Assembly (NCBI RefSeq): GCF_002844375.1
Contig: NZ_CP024200.1
Coordinates: forward strand, 540,001 to 604,000
From: Thalassospira marina
GTDB lineage: Bacteria > Pseudomonadota > Alphaproteobacteria > Rhodospirillales > Thalassospiraceae
Reading direction: 5' to 3'
DNA length: 64,000 nucleotides
The translations under genes and the position numbers were made by a program. The notes beneath the pieces were generated by a model. It was not told where the DNA came from and did no database searches. It saw only the letters and a list, made by a program, of their open reading frames with translations. Below, piece by piece: positions 45,063 to 53,724 of the stretch (the first letter of the stretch is position 1; each line of letters begins with the position of its first letter).

Positions 45063-45586
45063 GACGGGTGCCTCCGCAGGTCGTGGATGCCGCGCGCAAA
45101 TGTCACGATTGCCGCGATGGCAAGGCAAACCACAATGGTCCAGAACAGGTAACCGCGCTGCATATCAATGCTGATCATGCGCTGATGGCCCATGCGTTGC
45201 GCAAGGGATGCGCCCGACCAGGCCGCATAGGCAAAAAAGGCCGCCGTGATCATATCCATCAGGAAAAACAGGGCGCGCGATGCCACCTTGGGAATGTAAA
45301 GATGGAAGAAATCCAGATAGATCTGGCTTTTTTTGCGTGCGCAAATAACAGCCCCGGAAAATGTCACCACGATTAACAGGTAACGGGCGACTTCTTCGGT
45401 CCAGGGGATGGAACTGTTAAGCGCGTATCGCGAAAAGAACTGCAAGAAAACGACAAGAACAAGCGCCCAGAACACCATAAAAACCGGGGTGTCCCACCAG
45501 GAAATGTCACTGATTTCGGTTTGCTGGGCATCTATTTGCGAGGTGATTTCCTCGGCAATTTTCTGGTCGTGCGAAAGGTCATTCAT
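45059..45586 (-). CDS. TRAP transporter small permease (DctQ-like), acid-sugar operon
   Basis: A 175-residue protein with four hydrophobic segments (about residues 34-52, 68-86, 108-126 and 146-163) and the DctQ motif IPWTEEVARYLLIVVTFSGA near residue 60. GAAGGTG precedes the ATG. It sits between the binding-protein and large-permease genes, the normal dctPQM order. Confidence 0.92.
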   Translation of the reverse strand: MNDLSHDQKIAEEITSQIDAQQTEISDISWWDTPVFMVFWALVLVVFLQFFSRYALNSSIPWTEEVARYLLIVVTFSGAVICARKKSQIYLDFFHLYIPKVASRALFFLMDMITAAFFAYAAWSGASLAQRMGHQRMISIDMQRGYLFWTIVVCLAIAAIVTFARGIHDLRRHPS

Positions 45587-45618
45587 TTTGCACCTTCACA
45601 TATCCTGACCGGAAGGGA

Positions 45619-45642
45619 CGGGCAGCGCACGCATGCTGCCCG
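45619..45642 (-). other. Stem-loop between dctP-like and dctQ-like genes
   Basis: Perfect eight-bp stem CGGGCAGC (45619-45626) with GCTGCCCG (45635-45642), eight-base loop, in the 69-base gap behind the binding-protein gene. It probably raises the stability of the binding-protein message relative to the permeases. Confidence 0.6.
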
Positions 45643-45655
45643 CCGCGAAAGCGAT

Positions 45656-46645
45656 TTACTGGCCGATGGCTTCCAGACGTTTGAAGGTGTCAGGCGACCA
45701 GGGCATGTTTGCCCCCTGCAAAAGCGGCTGAACCACATCCATGAACGGTTTGCGGTCCACTTCATGAACGTTCACACCCTTGTCCTTGAACCACTGAACC
45801 AGCGATGCTTCCTGATCACGCACTTCGCCAGTGGCCTTGGCGGCGGCCTTTTTCAGGATGTCGAAAATGATTTTGCGGTCTTCATCTGACAACTCGTCAT
45901 TGGTGACGCCTGACATGATCGTGGTCAGGGTTGCCGTGGTGTGGCTGGTCAGGCTGATATCGCTTTGGACTTCGTAAAACTGCGCGGCCTTGATGGTGGG
46001 CAGCGGGTTTTCCTGGGCATCGACCACACCCTGCTGCAGGCCAAGGTAAACTTCCGAGAAGGCCATCGGGGTCGGGTTGGCACCAACTGCATTGGGAAAC
46101 AGGGTATAGGCCGGGGCATTGGGCACGCGGATTTTAAGACCTTTCATATCTTCGGGTTTTAAAATCGGCTTGTTTGATGTGACCTGACGGGTGCCGTAAT
46201 AGGTATGCGTGACCAGAATATTGCCTGTCGCATCCTGGTAACCCTTGGCCATTTCATCACGCAGATCACTGTTCCAGAAGGCCTGCCAATGGTCAAAATC
46301 CCGAAAGACAAAGGGATAATCCAGCACGCCGATTTCCGGATAGCTTTGCGCCATAAATGCCGGGCCGGTATAGATCAGGTCAACCGTACCCAGCGAAAGT
46401 CCTTCATTGATTGCCTCTTCATTGCCCAGCGAAGAAGAGGGGAAAACCTGCATTTCATAGCGGTCATCGGTCTGTTTTTTAATCTCGTCGGCGGCTTCGA
46501 GCAGGACTTTGTGATAGGGCGTTGATTCATCATAGATGTGGGCAAATTTCAAAACCGTTGTGGCATTTGCGGCATTGAATGCGCCAAAGGCAAGGGTGGC
46601 GGCAAAGGTTGCAGCCGGTATGAATTTTCCAAAAGACAGGGACAT
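45656..46645 (-). CDS. TRAP transporter substrate-binding protein (DctP-like), acid-sugar operon
   Basis: A 329-residue periplasmic protein with a signal peptide (ATFAATLAFGAFNAANA, cleavage near residue 28). DctP-family motifs are GLKIRVPNAP, where the arginine binds the carboxylate of the ligand, and FSEVYLGLQQGVVDAQENP near residue 200. Start ATG 46645 is fixed by GGAGG; the frame is open far upstream, over the divergent regulator gene. The operon content points to an acid-sugar ligand such as a hexonate or hexuronate. Confidence 0.92.
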   Translation of the reverse strand: MSLSFGKFIPAATFAATLAFGAFNAANATTVLKFAHIYDESTPYHKVLLEAADEIKKQTDDRYEMQVFPSSSLGNEEAINEGLSLGTVDLIYTGPAFMAQSYPEIGVLDYPFVFRDFDHWQAFWNSDLRDEMAKGYQDATGNILVTHTYYGTRQVTSNKPILKPEDMKGLKIRVPNAPAYTLFPNAVGANPTPMAFSEVYLGLQQGVVDAQENPLPTIKAAQFYEVQSDISLTSHTTATLTTIMSGVTNDELSDEDRKIIFDILKKAAAKATGEVRDQEASLVQWFKDKGVNVHEVDRKPFMDVVQPLLQGANMPWSPDTFKRLEAIGQ

Positions 46646-46662
46646 TTCGGTTTCCTCCCGAT

Positions 46663-46733
46663 GGTGTCGGATTGACGGTTTGTTTTTGTTGTTATTTACG
46701 ACACCTAACAAAAATGGATATTGAGCGCAATAT
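46663..46733. promoter_or_regulatory. Inverted repeats between TRAP operon and GntR gene
   Basis: ATATTG-AGCG-CAATAT at 46718-46733 is a 16-bp palindrome with 14 symmetric positions and fits a GntR operator. A second pair, GGTGTCG (46663-46669) and CGACACC (46699-46705), lies between it and the dctP start and could form a hairpin in the dctP leader. Confidence 0.5.
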
Positions 46734-46798
46734 ACATTTTTAAGGAATTGACGAAACACATCCCGGCAGGGGATAAATCCTGCAAAATGAGGAGCCGG

Positions 46799-47803
46799 AT
46801 GAAAACCGAACCGCCACGCATCAATGATGCGGTTTACAAAATCCTGAAAACGAATATCGAGCAGGGAAATATCCCCTGCGGTGTGCGCGTTCGCGAAACG
46901 GATGTGGCGCGTTTGCTTGATGTTGGCCGGGTGCCGGTGCGCGCGGCCCTGGCGCGGCTGGCCGATGAAAACCTGCTGGAAAATGCCACCGGGCAGGGAT
47001 ATTTGCGCCCGGGTACGGGGACCAATGTCGGTGCGGGCACCAGTGGCGATACCATCCCAAAATTTGCCGATCTGGAACTGTCGCTGGACCCGGACCTTTT
47101 GGAAATTCTGGGAAATCGCAACTGGCGAATGCGCATTTTTGACGAGGCCGAACTTACCGTGGCATCCGCCCTGGTATTTGGCGCCTATCGCATCAGCGAG
47201 GCGCGTTTTGCCGGGCATTACGGTGTTAGCCGGACCATTGCACGCGAATTTTTAAGCCGGATTGAACGGGTCGGGCTGGTAACGCAATTACCCAATGGCC
47301 GCTGGCAGGCCGGACCGATGACCGGCAAGGATATTCGCGACCATTACGCCATGCGTTGTGCGCTGGAACCCCTAGCCCTGGCGGATGCGGCAGCACATTT
47401 AAACAAAACTGCACTGGCAAAAATGATTACCCGGCTGGAAAATGCACGGGGCCGGATCGAACAGGTAACAACAGAAGATATCCTGCAACTTGAAAAGGAT
47501 TTGCATGTCGATATCGTGCTGAATAGCGAAAACAGGCCGATGGTCGATGCCATCCGGCGCAGCCAGTTGCCGCTGATATCAACCCATATTTCCTTTGTTG
47601 CGACCCAGTCCTATGAAATCGTTGAAAGCACGATTGACGAGCATCTGGCAATTGCCTTTGAACTGAAGGCAAACAGGGCCGATAGGGCCGCAACCCTGTT
47701 GTCGCAACACCTGGCCCGCGCACAGGAAACGACCCTTCGCCGCCTTTCGGATTTGCGAGATCATCACCTTAAAAACCGGCCGGATTTTCTGGTGCCGCTG
47801 TAA
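46799..47803 (+). CDS. GntR/FadR-type regulator with an apparent second winged helix
   Basis: A 334-residue regulator. The first winged helix (residues about 9-72) contains VRETDVARLLDVGRVPVRAA. After a low-complexity linker, residues about 114-172 again look like a GntR winged helix (ISEARFAGHYGVSRTIAREF then VTQLPNGRW). From about 178 an FCD ligand domain follows, with DEHLAI and SQHLARA carrying likely metal histidines. Usual FCD regulators are 220-250 residues with one helix-turn-helix. GAGGAG precedes ATG 46799. It is divergent from the acid-sugar TRAP operon and most likely represses it. Confidence 0.85.
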   Translation: MKTEPPRINDAVYKILKTNIEQGNIPCGVRVRETDVARLLDVGRVPVRAALARLADENLLENATGQGYLRPGTGTNVGAGTSGDTIPKFADLELSLDPDLLEILGNRNWRMRIFDEAELTVASALVFGAYRISEARFAGHYGVSRTIAREFLSRIERVGLVTQLPNGRWQAGPMTGKDIRDHYAMRCALEPLALADAAAHLNKTALAKMITRLENARGRIEQVTTEDILQLEKDLHVDIVLNSENRPMVDAIRRSQLPLISTHISFVATQSYEIVESTIDEHLAIAFELKANRADRAATLLSQHLARAQETTLRRLSDLRDHHLKNRPDFLVPL

Positions 47804-47858
47804 ACCGCAATAAATAACGGCAGCTTGCTCCATTTGCTTTGCACGATATTTCCCTGCC

Positions 47859-48752
47859 TTATTCGGCTGCGCGGGGGCCGGAAAGCTGCGCATCACGGTC
47901 CTGTGCCGGGGGCAGGCCGAACATGCGGCGATATTCGCGGGTAAATTGGGAAACACTTTCATAACCAACAGCATAGGCGGCACTGCTTGCTGTCATGCCT
48001 TCGGACATGACCATACGGCGCGCCTCGATCAGGCGAAGCTGTTTTTGAAATTGCAGCGGCGATAGCGCGGTTACAGCGCGAAAGTGATGATAAAACGACG
48101 ACGGACTCATGCCCGCAACAGCGGCAAGCCTGTCTGCCGCGATGGTTTCATGATAATTTGATCGCAACAGGGCAATGGCCCGGGCAATGCGCCGGGTGTG
48201 GCTTTCGGGCCAGCCAAGCTGACGAATGGCGGGGCCAAGCGCACCGCTAAGCAACCAGTAATGCAGTTCGCGCACCAGTTGCGGATACAGCATTGCAATG
48301 GTTGCCGGCCGGTCGCAAATTTTAAAAAGCCGATGGGCGCAATCGGCAACATCGGGTTCGGTCGGTGTTACCTGAACGGCACTGTCATTGCCGTTCCCCT
48401 GTTGGTCCATTTGCAAAACCAGATCGGCAATCACCGCATGGTCAAGGTCAAGCACCAGGGACAGATAAGGTTGATCGGCGCTGGCCTGAATGATCTGGCT
48501 GACGGTGGGGACATCAGCCGTAATCAGCAATGTATCGCCAGCGCGCAATGTCACAATTTGCGCGCCCATGGTGACCTGTTTGCTGCCTTGCAGCACCAGA
48601 CAGACCAGCGGGCGGGAAATGGCATAATCAAGCCCGCCAGGCTTGCCGGCGCAAATGGTGGTTAACCCTGCAATGGGGGTTTGGGCAAGGCCGGCGGCAT
48701 TGGCATGTGATTGCGTAAAGGCCCGAACGGTATGAAGCAATGTATCTGTCAT
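47859..48752 (-). CDS. AraC-family regulator
   Basis: A 297-residue AraC-type protein. The N-terminal cupin-like AraC_N domain has RPLVCLVLQGSKQVTMG near residue 48; the C-terminal double helix-turn-helix includes LAAVAGMSPSSFYHHFRAVT and SSAAYAVGYESVSQFTREYR. ATG 48752 is used; a TTG two codons before is possible, and no good ribosome site is visible for either. It is divergent from an SDR gene, a frequent pairing in which this AraC subgroup controls the dehydrogenase. Confidence 0.87.
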   Translation of the reverse strand: MTDTLLHTVRAFTQSHANAAGLAQTPIAGLTTICAGKPGGLDYAISRPLVCLVLQGSKQVTMGAQIVTLRAGDTLLITADVPTVSQIIQASADQPYLSLVLDLDHAVIADLVLQMDQQGNGNDSAVQVTPTEPDVADCAHRLFKICDRPATIAMLYPQLVRELHYWLLSGALGPAIRQLGWPESHTRRIARAIALLRSNYHETIAADRLAAVAGMSPSSFYHHFRAVTALSPLQFQKQLRLIEARRMVMSEGMTASSAAYAVGYESVSQFTREYRRMFGLPPAQDRDAQLSGPRAAE

Positions 48753-48888
48753 GGGCAAAGCTTACGCCGGTTTTGGCACACCGTAAATACGATTGGAGGA
48801 ATAGGCTAACCAACAGGAGGTTCCGGCAACGACGGGCAGGGGGATCGGGCGTAGAAGAACGCATCCCAACCAGACGATGGAGACCCCG

Positions 48889-49644
48889 ATGTCAAAGATT
48901 GCACTTGTTACCGGTGCCAGCCGTGGCCTTGGCCGCAACACTGCCCTTGCCATTGCGCGCAGCGGCAATGATGTCATCATCACCTATCAAAGCCGCGAAA
49001 GCGACGCCAATGCCGTTATTGCCGAAATTACAGCACTGGGTCGCAAGGCTGTTGCCCTTCAGCTTGATGTTGGCAATGTTGCCGGTTTTGGCACCTTTGT
49101 TGAACAACTGACCGGCGCATTGCGAAAAAACTGGCAGCGCGACAGTTTTGACCATCTTGTTAATAATGCCGGGCATGGCGAGATGGCGGCCATCACCGAT
49201 ACCACCGAAGAACAGTTCGACCGGCTGGTGAATGTGCATTTCAAAGGGGTTTTCTTTCTGACCCAGGCGTTGTTGCCGCTGCTGGCCGATGGCGGGCGTA
49301 TTGTCAATCTGTCATCGGGTTTGACGCGGGTTTCCTATCCGGGTTTTTCGGCCTATTCCGCAGTCAAAGGCGCTGTTGAAATCCTCAGCCTTTATCTGGC
49401 AAAGGAACTGGGGGCACGCGGCATTGCGGTGAATACGGTGGCACCTGGCGCCATTGAAACCGATTTTCTGGGTGGTGCCGTTCGCGACATGCCGGACTTG
49501 AACAAGGTTTTCGCCGATATGACCGCACTGGGCCGCGTTGGTGTGCCCGATGATATCGGCCCCATGATTGCCAACCTGCTAGGGGATGGCAATCGCTGGA
49601 TAAATGCCCAGCGTATCGAGGTTTCCGGCGGTCAGAATATCTGA
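48889..49644 (+). CDS. Short-chain dehydrogenase/reductase
   Basis: A 251-residue SDR with GASRGLGRN near residue 9, NNAGHGE near 91, serine in NLSSGLTR and tyrosine/lysine in YSAVKGA near 155. The C-terminus RIEVSGGQNI is typical of 3-oxoacyl-ACP reductase-like proteins. ATG 48889 is preceded by GGAG; an in-frame ATG four codons upstream overlaps that site. It is a single gene controlled presumably by the divergent AraC protein. Substrate unknown. Confidence 0.87.
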   Translation: MSKIALVTGASRGLGRNTALAIARSGNDVIITYQSRESDANAVIAEITALGRKAVALQLDVGNVAGFGTFVEQLTGALRKNWQRDSFDHLVNNAGHGEMAAITDTTEEQFDRLVNVHFKGVFFLTQALLPLLADGGRIVNLSSGLTRVSYPGFSAYSAVKGAVEILSLYLAKELGARGIAVNTVAPGAIETDFLGGAVRDMPDLNKVFADMTALGRVGVPDDIGPMIANLLGDGNRWINAQRIEVSGGQNI

Positions 49645-49768
49645 CGCTTTCCCGGTTACTCCCCAACCCCGACCTGGGATTTAACCCCTGATATGCTGGC
49701 TTCGGGCTGGCAGGCGATCAAAGGCCTGTCAGCCTGCAAGCGTTGGTAAACCGGAAATGAAACACTGA

Positions 49769-50509
49769 TCAGTCGTGGGATCGGCCAAAATCAAGGACAT
49801 ATCGAAACCGTTCAGCCGGATATTCGCTGCGCGACATCTGGAAGATGTTATTGGCGTGGTCAAAATACCAGCGCTTGATCAAAAGCGACGGGCCATTTTC
49901 CTTGGCCTGCAACATTTCAGCGGTTTCCGGCGAAAGCAGGCGTGCGGAAACCTCCTGGCGGATGGCCTCTATCCGGACCTGATATTGTTCTTCGACCAGA
50001 TCGGCGATCGGGCGGCGCGCATCGGGGATTTTATCGACAACGCCGTTATAAAGCGCGTCAAAATAAACCTCGACATGGCAAATCGGTTCTTCGGTTTCTT
50101 CCTGGTTCCAGCGAATGCCCTCAACCCGAACCAGGCTTCGGCCAACCGGGAATCCAACCTCGTCGGCCATATCGGCATCAACCACAATTTCACGGATCGA
50201 AATGATATTAAGCCGGATCGACTTGGTATATTGCAGCAGGTCCTCAACCGAGCTCCAACCTGCCTGAAAAGACTGGTTGCGCACGGCATTAACCACGCGT
50301 GATCCGATGGCGGCACTGCGCACGATCAACCCGTCTGCCTGAATATTGGAAAGGGCGGTTCGCACCGTCGCCCGGCTGACACCAAAACGCGCACACAGGT
50401 TTTCCTCGGTCGGAAGCAGGCTGTCTACGGGGAATTCGCCTGATGAAATTCGGGCCCTGAGGTAGTCTTCGACGATCCGGTATTTTGGCTGACTTTGTTT
50501 TTTAACCAA
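49769..50509 (-). CDS. HutC-type GntR regulator of the lyase/TRAP genes
   Basis: A 246-residue regulator with an N-terminal winged helix (LLPTEENLCARFGVSRATVR, about residues 31-50) and a UTRA ligand domain (IRWNQEETEEPICHVEVYFD onward). The best start is a TTG at 50509 with AAGGA nine bases before it; no ATG occurs near the domain start. It is divergent from the first lyase gene, and three CGAACAA half-sites fill the region between them. It probably represses the lyase and transporter genes until a substrate-related effector binds. Confidence 0.85.
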   Translation of the reverse strand: MVKKQSQPKYRIVEDYLRARISSGEFPVDSLLPTEENLCARFGVSRATVRTALSNIQADGLIVRSAAIGSRVVNAVRNQSFQAGWSSVEDLLQYTKSIRLNIISIREIVVDADMADEVGFPVGRSLVRVEGIRWNQEETEEPICHVEVYFDALYNGVVDKIPDARRPIADLVEEQYQVRIEAIRQEVSARLLSPETAEMLQAKENGPSLLIKRWYFDHANNIFQMSRSEYPAERFRYVLDFGRSHD

Positions 50510-50594
50510 CTACTTGTCGTCCTTTCTTCGCGTTCTGGTGAAAATGGCGCGCTGGTTTTTGCGAAAAGCACACAAATTTATATTTGACAATGTA

Positions 50595-50645
50595 CGTACA
50601 TTCGAACAATCATTTGTCCGTACATTCGAACAAATAACCGAACAA
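50595..50645. promoter_or_regulatory. CGAACAA operator array before the lyase operon
   Basis: The 15-base sequence CGTACATTCGAACAA occurs twice as a direct repeat (50595-50609, 50619-50633), and CGAACAA a third time at 50639-50645. The second copy forms an inverted repeat TTGTCCG-TACATT-CGAACAA (50614-50633). A TTGACA -35-like box lies at 50584-50589. Together they look like the binding sites of the divergent GntR regulator. Confidence 0.65.
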
Positions 50646-50683
50646 TGATACAAAATGCTTCTCGCGATGTGAAGGTCAGAATA

Positions 50684-52165
50684 ATGAATAACCGTATGGA
50701 AGCGGATGCTTATGGGGAGGTTGCAATCCCGGCAGAGGCATATTGGGGCCCGCAGACAGAACGTTCCCGCCACCTGTTTGCCATTGGCAATGAATGCCTG
50801 CCCGATGATGTGATCCATTGTTTCGGGGCGCAAAAAGTTGCTGCCGCCCGTGCCAATATGGCGCTGGGCCTGCTGCCCGAACAATTGGGCAATGCCATTA
50901 TTGCCGCTGCCACCGAAATGCAGCAGGGCCGCTTTGATCGGCAGTTTCCCGTGATGGTCTGGCAAACCGGGTCCGGCACCCAGACCAATATGAATGCCAA
51001 CGAAGTGATCGCCAATCGCGCCAATGAAATGCTGGGTCATGCCCTTGGCGCGCGTAAACCGGTGCACCCCAATGACCATGTCAATAAGGGGCAATCATCA
51101 AACGATACCTTTCCAACCATCATGCATATCAGTGTGTTGCGGGCTGTTTTTAACATTCTTGTGCCTGCCGGGAAAACACTGGTCACAAGCCTTGCCAAGC
51201 GTGCCGATGAATTTCACCACCATGCCAAACTGGGCATGACGCACTTGCAGGATGCATTACCCGTTACGTTGGGCATGGAATTTCGCGCCTGGCAGCACCA
51301 GGTGGAAACCGCACTGGAACGCATTGAAAAACAGGCGCAGGAATTATGCGAACTGCCCCAGGGCGGTACGGCAAGCGGCAGTGGCGTTAATGGCAATCCC
51401 GAATTTGCCAGCCTGGTTGCCAAAGACCTTTCCGCCTTTGTTGGCCAGCCCCTTCGTGCCAGCCAGGCACCCAGCTATTTGATGGCATCGCACGATGTTT
51501 TTGCAGGCCTGTGTGGCAGTTTAAATACCCTGGCATCCGCCCTGATCAAAACCTGTACCGATATTCGCCTTCTGACATCCAGTTTGGGTGGCACCCCATC
51601 CATGACCCTGCCAGATGACGGGCTTTCATCCTCCATCATGCCGGCAAAACGCAATGCCACGGTGTGCGAGGCGGTTATTCAGGTTTGCATGCGTGTTATT
51701 GGCAACAGTGCGGCCGTATTGGCAGCCAATAATTCCAGCGTGTTGCAGCTCAATACCTGCAAACCCCTGATCTTGAATGAAACGCTAAATTCCATTTATC
51801 TGCTGGCCGATGCGCAAAAGGTGCTGGCAAGGGGCTGTATTGACGGGTTGGGCGCGGACCGCGCAGCACTAGGCGCATCACTGGCAAAATCGCCGGTCCT
51901 TGGGGCCATTTTGGGGCCGGTGATTGGCTATGACATGGCCGCCCGCCTGACGCGTGAATGCTGGGATAGCGGTATTCCCATGCGTGATATCCTTGAACGC
52001 GACGGCATTTTAAGCGGGGCGGAATTTGACCATCATCTAAGGCAGGCCTTAAACCCCGATGATCTAGACCGGTCAAAGACGGATGCGGATGAAAATGGCG
52101 ATCTGGACGCTGATCAGCAAGGCGCAACCATCCTTCAGGCCCGCAAAGCTGGCGGGGGTTTGTGA
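50684..52165 (+). CDS. Divergent class II fumarase/aspartase-like lyase
   Basis: A 493-residue member of the fumarase/aspartase superfamily. Class II fumarase blocks are present: TGSGTQTNMNANEV (95-108), GQSSNDTFPT near 136, THLQDA with the active-site histidine (H187) and the flexible SS-loop. The loop, however, reads SSSIMPAKRNATVCEA (from 315) where fumarases have GSSIMPGKVNPTQ, and the usual RSGLGE stretch before it is missing. With 493 residues it also exceeds the usual 460, mainly at the polar C-terminus. ATG 50684 has AAGG; the frame is open upstream. It may use another addition compound of fumarate. It is coupled to a second lyase. Confidence 0.8.
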   Translation: MNNRMEADAYGEVAIPAEAYWGPQTERSRHLFAIGNECLPDDVIHCFGAQKVAAARANMALGLLPEQLGNAIIAAATEMQQGRFDRQFPVMVWQTGSGTQTNMNANEVIANRANEMLGHALGARKPVHPNDHVNKGQSSNDTFPTIMHISVLRAVFNILVPAGKTLVTSLAKRADEFHHHAKLGMTHLQDALPVTLGMEFRAWQHQVETALERIEKQAQELCELPQGGTASGSGVNGNPEFASLVAKDLSAFVGQPLRASQAPSYLMASHDVFAGLCGSLNTLASALIKTCTDIRLLTSSLGGTPSMTLPDDGLSSSIMPAKRNATVCEAVIQVCMRVIGNSAAVLAANNSSVLQLNTCKPLILNETLNSIYLLADAQKVLARGCIDGLGADRAALGASLAKSPVLGAILGPVIGYDMAARLTRECWDSGIPMRDILERDGILSGAEFDHHLRQALNPDDLDRSKTDADENGDLDADQQGATILQARKAGGGL

Positions 52166-53529
52166 TGATGCAGTTTACCGGAATGACCCAAAGTTCGCTG
52201 GTGGATTCCCCGCTTTTCGGGCACAGCTTTGTCGATGATGCCATGCGCGATATTTTCAATTACCGCGCCTATATCGCCCGCTGTGTCGAGGTTGAAGTCG
52301 CCCTTGCCCGGGCCGAGGCCAAACAGGGTGTGATCCCGCAAGAAGCAGCCGATGGCATTGCCAATGCTGCCGCAAATCACGAATTTGATTTGGCCCGCCT
52401 GAAACATGAAACCGAAATTGTCGGTTATCCCATTTTGCCAATTGTCGAACAGCTTGCGGCACATGCCGGTGATGCCGGGCGGTATTTGCATTGGGGGGCC
52501 ACAACCCAGGACATCATGGATTGCGCGACCATCCTGCAAATGCGTGATGGCCTTGCCCTGATTGAACGCCAGCTTGATGAAACGATGGCGGCACTGGCCC
52601 ACCTTGCCCGGACATATCGTGACACGGCAATGGCGGGGCGCACCCACCTGCAACATGCCTTGCCCATTACATTTGGCTACAAGGCCGCAGTGTGGCTTTC
52701 CAGTTTGAAACGCCATTCGGAACGGCTGGCACAATTAAAGCCGCGCCTGTTGGTAGTCCAGTTTTCCGGTGCCAGCGGCACGCTGGCATCATTGGGGGAT
52801 CACGGCCTTGCCGTGCAGGCCGGGCTTGCAGGGGAACTGGGCCTTGGTGTGCCCGAAATTACCTGGCATTCCAGCCGCGATGGCGTGACCGAGGCCGTGC
52901 AGCTTATGGCGCTGATTTGTGGCAGCCTCGGCAAGATCGCGGTTGATATTTCCATCATGATGACAACGGAACTGGGCGAAGTTGCCGAACCGTTTGAAAA
53001 ACATCGTGGTGCCTCAAGCACCATGCCGCAAAAACGCAACCCCATTTCGTGTGAATTAATGATCGCGGCGGCCAAAATGGTGCGCCAGCATGCCGGTCTT
53101 ATGCTTGATGCCATGGCACATGATTTTGAACGGGCAACCGGCCCCTGGCATCTGGAATGGTCGGCCATTCCCGAAAGTTTCGCACTGACATCAGGCGCAC
53201 TGGCGCAGGCCATTTTCATGCTGGGTGGGCTGGAGGTTTACCCGGCACGGATGCGCCAAAATCTGGGGGTTTCGCGCGGCCTGATCGTGGCCGAAGCCGT
53301 GATGATGGCGCTTGCCCCCTTTGCCGGGCGGCAAACATCGCATGATCTGGTTTATGCGGCCTGCCGCATGGCAGCTGAAAAGGACACATCGCTTTACGAT
53401 GCCCTTGCGCAGGATGGCGAGATTACCCGCCATCTTGGCCCGCAGGACTTACAACACCTGACCGACCCGGAAAATTATCTGGGATCGGCTGGGAAAATGG
53501 TGGATCGGGTTTTGTCGGGCACTCACTAG
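52165..53529 (+). CDS. PcaB/adenylosuccinate lyase-like enzyme
   Basis: A 454-residue superfamily member, from the group of 3-carboxy-cis,cis-muconate cycloisomerase and adenylosuccinate lyase. Seen: HWGATTQDIMDCA near residue 110, AGRTHLQHALPITFG near 158 and the signature GASSTMPQKRNPISCE near 283. Its start overlaps the stop of the preceding lyase (TGATG), so the two are made together. Protocatechuate-pathway genes that normally accompany pcaB are absent, so a different substrate is likely. Together the two enzymes could release fumarate from a bulky dicarboxylate in two steps. Confidence 0.8.
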   Translation: MMQFTGMTQSSLVDSPLFGHSFVDDAMRDIFNYRAYIARCVEVEVALARAEAKQGVIPQEAADGIANAAANHEFDLARLKHETEIVGYPILPIVEQLAAHAGDAGRYLHWGATTQDIMDCATILQMRDGLALIERQLDETMAALAHLARTYRDTAMAGRTHLQHALPITFGYKAAVWLSSLKRHSERLAQLKPRLLVVQFSGASGTLASLGDHGLAVQAGLAGELGLGVPEITWHSSRDGVTEAVQLMALICGSLGKIAVDISIMMTTELGEVAEPFEKHRGASSTMPQKRNPISCELMIAAAKMVRQHAGLMLDAMAHDFERATGPWHLEWSAIPESFALTSGALAQAIFMLGGLEVYPARMRQNLGVSRGLIVAEAVMMALAPFAGRQTSHDLVYAACRMAAEKDTSLYDALAQDGEITRHLGPQDLQHLTDPENYLGSAGKMVDRVLSGTH

Positions 53530-53654
53530 CCCGTCAAGGCCCCATAACCCGCAAATATCGCCCAACCAGCATTTGCCAAGTGGCAAGTGAACCGTCCTGC
53601 TTTGCCTTGTCCTGGGTAAAACGGGGCATAACAGGGCGAAAACTGCAAGAAAAC

Positions 53655-53687
53655 CCGGCCCTTGGCAATCATTCAGGGCAGGGCCGG
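53655..53687 (+). other. Stem-loop between lyase and TRAP genes
   Basis: CCGGCCCT (53655-53662) pairs with AGGGCCGG (53680-53687), 17-base loop, in the 195-base gap before the dctP-like gene. No T-run follows; it may be a processing or attenuation site within a longer transcript. Confidence 0.5.
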
Positions 53688-53724
53688 AACGACCAGAAAC
53701 AAATAACCTTCAGGGAGTATGAAA

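Noticed and set aside
50684..53529. Protocatechuate or purine pathway for the lyase pair
   Set aside because: No pcaCDGH or pur genes are adjacent, and the first enzyme is fumarase-like, so the PcaB/PurB resemblance is treated as superfamily-level only.
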